Shown here piece by piece: positions 6,292-9,681 of a stretch of DNA of 9,681 bases (its first letter is position 1; each line of letters begins with the position of its first letter). The notes beneath the pieces were generated by a model, which was not told the origin of the DNA, searched no databases, and was given only the letters and a program-made list of their open reading frames with translations. The DNA is from Alphaproteobacteria bacterium (GTDB lineage: Bacteria; Pseudomonadota; Alphaproteobacteria; Rhizobiales; Xanthobacteraceae). Made by a program: the position numbers and the translations under genes. The stretch spans positions 1 to 9,681 of the forward strand of contig VAZU01000013.1 in the NCBI GenBank assembly GCA_005884745.1, read 5' to 3'.

Positions 6292-6435
6292 AGCAATTTT
6301 TCTTCAAAACTTCGGCACATTTTCATCGAAAGCGCGTCAAATGCCGACCAGGCGTCGAACCTCAGATTCAGTGCTCTCTGCTAGGGTATCGCGGGTGGCG
6401 GCGAAATCATCTGCCGCAGGCGAAAGGACAGGGCC

Positions 6436-6840
6436 ATGAAGTTCCTGCTGCGAACGGCATTCTGGCTGACCGTCGTCGTGTTGCTGCTGCCGTTGTCGCC
6501 CGCGCACCGCACCGGGTCGGCGTCGCAAGTCAGCACCGGCGAAGCGGTCTCGGCGGCGAGCGCCGCCGTCTCCGACATGCGCCAGTTCTGCGCCCGCCAG
6601 CCCGACGCCTGCGTGGTGGGTTCCCAGGCGCTGACCAGCTTCGGTCAGAATGCCCGGGCAGCAGGCAAAATGCTCTACGACTTCCTCTCCGAGCATTTCG
6701 GCGGACAGCCGGGCACCGCGGACACGGCAGGGCGAACCGTCGGCAAGGCTCCGCAACATACGCTGTCGCCAGCCGACCTTGCGGCGCCCAGGCGTGGATC
6801 GCCGGCGCGCAAGGAGGCGGAGGCGAAGCGCCCCGCCTGA
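6436..6840 (+). CDS. DUF5330 domain-containing exported protein (134 aa)
   Basis: A small secreted or membrane-anchored protein of the DUF5330 type found in Rhizobiales; function unknown. AAGGA at 6424-6428 lies seven bases before ATG 6436, a good ribosome site. Residues 1-24 (start MKFLLR, core 'FWLTVVVLLLPLSP') form a signal peptide or anchor. The family core follows at about 35-90: 'SAASAAVSDMRQFCARQPDA' with cysteines C52 and C59 seven residues apart, then 'GSQALTSFGQNARAAGKMLY' (62-81). The two cysteines would be oxidised in the periplasm and could form a disulfide. The last 40 or so residues are polar, basic and low in complexity. It is 206 bases upstream of sufE on the same strand, probably a separate unit. 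Its own promoter is not obvious to me. Confidence 0.82.
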   Translation: MKFLLRTAFWLTVVVLLLPLSPAHRTGSASQVSTGEAVSAASAAVSDMRQFCARQPDACVVGSQALTSFGQNARAAGKMLYDFLSEHFGGQPGTADTAGRTVGKAPQHTLSPADLAAPRRGSPARKEAEAKRPA

Positions 6841-6945
6841 CCCCAAGAGATCCCTCGCCTCGACCCTATCGCCGGGCGTCCCAACCCGGTCGCGCGGCCG
6901 CCGTTTCGGGCACCGCAGGATCGCCTGTACGGCGAGCGGGGCTGC

Positions 6946-6982
6946 GCCTATATGCCTATATGAAGTCCCGGTATGAAGTCCC
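6946..6982 (+). repeat. Two adjacent short tandem repeats upstream of sufE
   Basis: GCCTATAT occurs twice in tandem (6946-6953 and 6954-6961). TATGAAGTCCC occurs twice with a 13-base period (6959-6969 and 6972-6982), sharing bases with the first pair. They lie 65-100 bases before the sufE start. Confidence 0.6.
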
Positions 6983-7046
6983 AGGCGAGCGATGCTGCGC
7001 GCATTTGCAATCGCATCGCCGGCAGGCTCTGGAGTCGAACCAACCC

Positions 7047-7472
7047 ATGACGATCGAGGAAATCATCGACAATTTCTCGCTTCTCGATGATTGGGACGAT
7101 CGCTACCGCTATGTCATCGAGCTCGGGCGGAACTTGGACCCGCTTCCGGAGGCGGCGAGGAACGAGGTCAACAAGGTGCAGGGCTGCGCCAGCCAGGTCT
7201 GGCTCGACACCAAGATCGAGGCGAACGGCAAGGCCGGCCCGGTGCTGAGGTTTCGCGGCGACAGCGACGCGCACATCGTGCGCGGACTCATCGCGATCCT
7301 GCTGACGCTCTACTCGGGCAAGCCGGCCCGCGACATTCTTGAAACCGACGCCATCGCCGTGTTCGAGCGGCTGGCGCTGCGCGAGCATCTCACGCCGCAG
7401 CGCTCGAACGGCTTCCGCTCCATGGTCGAGCGCATCAAATCCGATGCACGCGGAGCCCTCGTCGCCGCATGA
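7047..7472 (+). CDS. sufE: SufE family cysteine-desulfuration protein
   Basis: SufE takes sulfur from the cysteine desulfurase SufS as a persulfide and passes it to the SufBCD scaffold for iron-sulfur cluster assembly in the cytoplasm. The 141 residues match the family from end to end: 'IIDNFSLLDDWDDRYRYVIE' (6-25), then the sulfur-acceptor loop 'VNKVQGCASQVWL' (41-53) with the active cysteine at C47, then 'FRGDSDAHIVRGLIAILLTL' (69-88) and 'LTPQRSNGFRSMVERI' (115-130). ATG 7047 is chosen because family members begin MTI(D/E)EII; a GGAG lies 12 bases upstream, rather far. An in-frame ATG at 6961 would add residues with no family resemblance. The gene stands alone here, away from other suf genes. 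It is convergent with mucR, with a hairpin in between. Confidence 0.95.
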   Translation: MTIEEIIDNFSLLDDWDDRYRYVIELGRNLDPLPEAARNEVNKVQGCASQVWLDTKIEANGKAGPVLRFRGDSDAHIVRGLIAILLTLYSGKPARDILETDAIAVFERLALREHLTPQRSNGFRSMVERIKSDARGALVAA

Positions 7473-7476
7473 CTTC

Positions 7477-7504
7477 GACCCCCCGGGGCAACAATCCCGG
7501 GGTC
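7477..7504. terminator. Hairpin between convergent sufE and mucR
   Basis: GACCCC (7477-7482) pairs with GGGGTC (7499-7504), and GGG (7485-7487) pairs with CCC (7496-7498), leaving a two-base bulge and an eight-base loop: nine GC-rich pairs. It begins five bases after the sufE stop and ends 18 bases before the mucR stop, the right place for a two-way terminator. T-runs are lacking on both sides. Confidence 0.55.
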
Positions 7505-7522
7505 CCGCTTCCGGCGCGCAGC

Positions 7523-7939
7523 CTATCTGCGTCGCCCGCGCTGCTGCCCCAGTCCCATTTGCTTGGCGAGCTGCGAGCGCGCGGCGGCATAATTCGGCGC
7601 CACCATGGGGTAATCGGGCGGCAGACCCCACTTTTCACGATATTGTTCCGGGGTCATGTTGTATTGTGTGCGCAGGTGGCGCTTGAGCGACTTGAACTTT
7701 TTGCCGTCCTCCAGACACACGATGTGTTCCGCGGTGACGGAGCGCTTGACGGAGACCGCCGGCTTCACCGGCTCCGCTTGAATCTCCACGGCCCCGCCCG
7801 AGACCCGCACCAGAGCCAGATGCACCTGGTTGATCAGGTCCGGTATGTCGCTCGCCGCCACGGTGTTGTTGCTGACGTATGCCGAGACGATGTCGGCGGT
7901 CAGCTCGATGAAGGGGCTCGAGGTCGGATTGTCGGCCAT
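7523..7939 (-). CDS. mucR: Ros/MucR family transcriptional regulator, zinc-ligand-poor variant
   Basis: A 138-residue DNA-binding regulator. In rhizobia and Brucella, MucR/Ros proteins control exopolysaccharide, motility and virulence genes and repress their own promoter. The N-terminal part (about 8-50, 'FIELTADIVSAYVSNNTV') is the oligomerisation region. The DNA-binding domain is about 62-130, with 'EHIVCLEDGKKFKSLKRHLR' (71-90) and 'YNMTPEQYREKWGLPPDYPM' (93-112). In Ros the zinc is held by Cys-x2-Cys and two histidines. Here the positions read C75, D78 and H88, but the last histidine position(s) are Q92/Y93, so the finger has at most three ligands. Zinc-free members of the family are known to fold and bind DNA. 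The tail is basic (GQQRGRRR). ATG 7939 has GGGAAG upstream, nine bases away. Start and length fit the family. Confidence 0.92.
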   Translation of the reverse strand: MADNPTSSPFIELTADIVSAYVSNNTVAASDIPDLINQVHLALVRVSGGAVEIQAEPVKPAVSVKRSVTAEHIVCLEDGKKFKSLKRHLRTQYNMTPEQYREKWGLPPDYPMVAPNYAAARSQLAKQMGLGQQRGRRR

Positions 7940-8060
7940 TACGCCAGCTTCCCGATTGCGGTTGCAATTCTTTGCACTTTCGACCCATGCAGCGCAAGAT
8001 CTCGTCCCCGCCGGATATTGGGCCGTCGCCGCTGGGAGCGGGGCTAAAACGGGTCTTTAC

Positions 8061-8083
8061 TGCAAAAATACATAACTTTTACA
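8061..8083. promoter_or_regulatory. Inverted repeat over the mucR -10 region (candidate operator)
   Basis: TGCAAAA (8061-8067), nine bases, then TTTTACA (8077-8083): an inverted repeat with one mismatch. It encloses the predicted mucR -10 hexamer (8069-8074), a good place for self-repression. That MucR binds here is inference. Confidence 0.4.
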
Positions 8084-8097
8084 GGCACAGCCTGCAA
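8069..8097 (-). promoter_or_regulatory. Predicted sigma-70-type promoter for mucR
   Basis: On the minus strand TTGCAG (8097-8092) is followed after exactly 17 bases by TATGTA (8074-8069). This would start transcription near 8062, leaving a leader of about 120 bases before the mucR ATG at 7939. Confidence 0.5.
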
Positions 8098-8114
8098 GAC
8101 AAAGTCGTTCCGGA

Positions 8115-8146
8115 CCGGAATTTCAGAATTTTACGCCGGAATTCTG
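8115..8146. repeat. Direct and inverted repeats upstream of mucR
   Basis: CCGGAATT is repeated at 8115-8122 and 8136-8143, a 21-base period or two helical turns. Within it, CAGAATT (8124-8130) and AATTCTG (8140-8146) form a perfect seven-base inverted repeat with a nine-base loop. It lies just after the stop of the gene ending at 8153, so it is either a weak terminator of that gene or a protein-binding site for mucR control. Confidence 0.45.
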
Positions 8147-8152
8147 TGCCGA

Positions 8153-8956
8153 TCAGGTGTTGCCGAGATAGTCCCGCAGCTCGTCGAGCGAGCCAAATCG
8201 CAAGGTCCCTTGCGGCAGTTCCGCCTCGATCGACCCGTCGGTATAGAGCGTGTAGGCCATGCCGTTGATGACCCCGGATTTCAGGATCGTTGCCGGTTGC
8301 GATCCGGCGGCCGACACCGGGCCTTGGTCGGGAATGCGCTCCTCGGCCCTGCCCCGATCGCCGGGCTGCGCCGCTTCTCGCCCTTCCCGGGCGGGGCGCT
8401 CCGAGGGCCAGATCGCGTCGAAACTGCGCTCGCGGGCGGGACTAGAAGGCCGCGACGGCGCGAACAGCTCCCATGAAGATCCTTCTTCGCGGGTCCCAAG
8501 CCGCTCATCGCCGGACCCGCGCTCGCGAACCGTGGGTTCGGACTCTCTTTCCGCCGGCAGCCAACCAGAGCCCTCAGCCGGTTGTTCCGATTCCGAGGCC
8601 GACGTCGGCTCGCGATCGGGTGCTTGCTCGGGCGCAAGCAGGGGTTCCCGGAACGGCGCAAGCCCGGCGCTTTCCGCCTGAGCCTGACGGCGGGCGCGTT
8701 CCGAATCCAGCGCCGCAGCCGCGCCGCGCCCCGGCGCAGTCCTGGTGGTACGCGGCTCCAGCACCCCAAGCAGGCGCTGCAGCTGCAGCACCGCTACCCA
8801 CAGCCCCAGGAGAATGAAGCCTCCGACGACCGCGGTCGTGCCGGCGGCAATCAGCGTATTGCCGGTGCCGAACTCATTGATCGGGATGCCGAAAGCGATC
8901 ATGGCGATGCCGATCAAGATCGCCAGAACGCCGAGCGCCAATGGAACCAGGTGCAT
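8153..8956 (-). CDS. Two-helix membrane protein with long disordered linker and small C-terminal domain, hypothetical
   Basis: A 267-residue protein that I recall as a recurrent hypothetical in Bradyrhizobium-like genomes; no function is known to me. It has three parts. Residues 3-24 and 33-58 are two membrane helices ('LVPLALGVLAILIGIAMIAF' and 'TLIAAGTTAVVGGFILLGLW'). Residues about 65-220 are low-complexity and rich in Glu, Arg, Pro, Ser and Ala, so probably disordered; within them 'RSFDAIWPSE' (177-186) stands out as a likely short binding motif. Residues 223-264 are a compact C-terminal domain: 'ILKSGVINGMAYTLYTDGSI' (224-243), then 'EAELPQGTLRFGSLDELRDY' (244-263). With a short hairpin between the helices, both ends are probably in the cytoplasm. 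Start ATG 8956 has only a distant AAAGGG upstream. It is divergent from the superoxide dismutase gene. Confidence 0.72.
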   Translation of the reverse strand: MHLVPLALGVLAILIGIAMIAFGIPINEFGTGNTLIAAGTTAVVGGFILLGLWVAVLQLQRLLGVLEPRTTRTAPGRGAAAALDSERARRQAQAESAGLAPFREPLLAPEQAPDREPTSASESEQPAEGSGWLPAERESEPTVRERGSGDERLGTREEGSSWELFAPSRPSSPARERSFDAIWPSERPAREGREAAQPGDRGRAEERIPDQGPVSAAGSQPATILKSGVINGMAYTLYTDGSIEAELPQGTLRFGSLDELRDYLGNT

Positions 8957-9105
8957 GCCTACCGCGGCCCTTTGCCGAAAGGTTGGAGGACACTCTTTCC
9001 GTGAACCTCGCGAAACCCAGGAAAATCAAGGCATTCTACCAGATCGCTGCGTTCGGCGGCGAGATCTCCGCCATAACTCCAGGCCACCATGCGGCCCCTG
9101 CCGCT

Positions 9106-9121
9106 GCGATGGGAGCATCGC
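9106..9121. repeat. Small hairpin GCGATG-GGAG-CATCGC
   Basis: A perfect six-base inverted repeat with a four-base loop in the sodB upstream region. It has no T-run. It could be part of a leader or small RNA together with the next hairpin. Confidence 0.35.
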
Positions 9122-9150
9122 CAGGAGACCGCCGTACACTCCGCGGCCGG

Positions 9151-9167
9151 GGTTCTGCCACAGAACC
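9151..9167. repeat. Perfect hairpin GGTTCTG-CCA-CAGAACC
   Basis: A perfect seven-base inverted repeat with a three-base loop, 29 bases after the previous hairpin. As DNA it would also suit a dimeric repressor; as RNA it forms a tight stem. No T-run on either strand. Confidence 0.4.
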
Positions 9168-9267
9168 AAGTTCGCGGCGAGGGAACCATCGAGGCAAATC
9201 GGGATTCGCGCAACATGCAAATGGCACACCGGCGCGCGCCCGGCGTTGGGTCGGGGTAGGCCGACCG

Positions 9268-9296
9268 TTGCCCGTAGCGGCATACCGGCCTATGTA
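9268..9296 (+). promoter_or_regulatory. Predicted sodB promoter
   Basis: TTGCCC (9268-9273), a 17-base spacer, then TATGTA (9291-9296): a fair match to a housekeeping promoter. Transcription would begin near 9303, leaving a leader of about 67 bases. Confidence 0.45.
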
Positions 9297-9355
9297 GCCT
9301 GCATCCTGCCGGCCGGCCCCATCGGCGGGTCGCGTTCTGGCTCTGCACATCCATC

Positions 9356-9365
9356 GAGGAGGAAG
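9356..9365 (+). promoter_or_regulatory. Strong ribosome binding site of sodB
   Basis: GAGGAGGAAG contains AGGAGG at 9357-9362, seven bases before ATG 9370, close to the ideal Shine-Dalgarno sequence. It fixes the start and predicts high translation. Confidence 0.8.
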
Positions 9366-9369
9366 CCCC

Positions 9370-9681
9370 ATGTCCTTCACTCTGCCCGATCTCCCTTATT
9401 CCTACGACGCGCTCGCCCCCAACATGTCCCGCGAGACGCTCGAATACCATCACGACAAGCATCATCTCGCGTACGTGAACACCGCAAACAATCTGATGAA
9501 GGGCGCGGAGTGGGAGGGCAAGTCGGTCGAGGAAGTGGTCAAGGGTGTTTACGGGAAAAACCCGGCGCTGTTCAACAATGCCGGCCAGCACTTCAACCAC
9601 ACGCATTTCTGGAAGTGGATGAAGCCGGGTGGCGGCGGCGACAAGATCCCGGGCCCGCTGGAGAAGAAAATCACCTCCGAC
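9370..9681 (+). CDS. sodB: Superoxide dismutase, Fe-type, N-terminal part (3' cut by window edge)
   Basis: Converts superoxide to oxygen and hydrogen peroxide in the cytoplasm. The first 104 codons are present. They begin 'MSFTLPDLPYSYDALAPNMS', the classic Fe/Mn-SOD opening. Residues 22-32 are 'ETLEYHHDKHH', with H27 the first metal ligand, and 'FNNAGQHFNHTHFW' (68-81) holds the second, H77. The glutamine Q73, four residues before that ligand, is at the position used by iron-type enzymes; manganese-type enzymes have glycine there. This suggests Fe, or cambialistic use. The remaining two ligands (Asp and His of the C-terminal domain) lie beyond the edge. The start is fixed by the strong ribosome site, and a promoter-like pair lies about 75-100 bases upstream. 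Confidence 0.96.
   Translation, partial: MSFTLPDLPYSYDALAPNMSRETLEYHHDKHHLAYVNTANNLMKGAEWEGKSVEEVVKGVYGKNPALFNNAGQHFNHTHFWKWMKPGGGGDKIPGPLEKKITSD

Larger units (their letters stand above)
6005..6435. promoter_or_regulatory. Divergent intergenic region: CtrA-like site, strong hairpin, AT-rich patch
   Basis: This 431-base spacer between the sensor fragment (minus) and the DUF5330 gene (plus) has no recognisable protein; the open frames in it lack ribosome sites and family look. From left to right it has a TTAA-N7-CTAA element (6060-6074), a long inverted repeat (6197-6237) and an AT-rich block around 6275-6335 that contrasts with the GC-rich surroundings. Confidence 0.5.
8957..9369. promoter_or_regulatory. 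Divergent intergenic region upstream of sodB
   Basis: These 413 bases between the membrane protein gene and sodB have no recognisable coding frame. They contain two compact perfect hairpins (9106-9121 and 9151-9167), and toward the right a promoter-like pair of hexamers and a strong ribosome site for sodB. Confidence 0.5.

Noticed and set aside
6106..6384. 92-codon open frame in the divergent spacer
   Set aside because: No ribosome site, no recognisable sequence, and it runs through both the hairpin and the AT-rich island, so it is most likely non-coding.
8959..9606. Minus-strand open frames across the sodB upstream region and into sodB
   Set aside because: They run antisense through a certain gene and have no protein-family character or ribosome site.

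Overview
This window looks like an ordinary stretch of chromosome from a high-GC alphaproteobacterium, most likely in the order Hyphomicrobiales (Rhizobiales). The basis is the set of lineage-typical families: a Ros/MucR regulator, DUF2336, DUF1491, DUF5330, the SufE variant and a DivJ-like membrane sensor domain. Family names come from recognising the proteins by eye; no database search was run. I see no integrase, transposase, CRISPR array, rRNA or tRNA, and no sign of a phage or a defence system.

Layout. Bases 1-1224 are the transpeptidase half of a class A penicillin-binding protein, cut by the left edge. A coupled pair of small membrane-anchored proteins follows (DUF1214 at 1429-1947, DUF1254-like at 1944-2492). 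The DUF1214 member appears to have lost about 20 residues near its C-terminus. A 64-residue protein is on the minus strand (2512-2706). It is divergent from a DUF2336 protein (3011-4192), whose end overlaps the convergent DUF1491 gene by 30 bp. On the minus strand, 6004 to 4163 reads as one likely operon: the membrane part of a sensor kinase with no kinase domain, a membrane-anchored peptidoglycan-binding protein, then DUF1491.

To the right of a structured, partly AT-rich spacer (6005-6435) come a DUF5330 exported protein (6436-6840) and sufE (7047-7472). sufE is convergent with a mucR-type regulator (7523-7939), and a hairpin lies between them. A two-helix membrane protein with a long disordered linker is at 8153-8956 on the minus strand. 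It is divergent from the start of an iron-type superoxide dismutase gene (9370 to the right edge).

Themes. The left two thirds are about the envelope and perhaps the cell cycle: peptidoglycan cross-linking, peptidoglycan binding and a DivJ-like sensor. Every TTAA tetramer I could find in the window (three) sits in a promoter region of this part and is followed seven bases later by a near match to a second TTAA. This resembles the binding site of the cell-cycle regulator CtrA. The right third carries iron-sulfur assembly, oxidative defence and a global regulator. The most unusual items are the kinase-less sensor, the CtrA-like site pattern, the shortened DUF1214 protein and a repeat-rich control region upstream of mucR. 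None amounts to a clearly new system.
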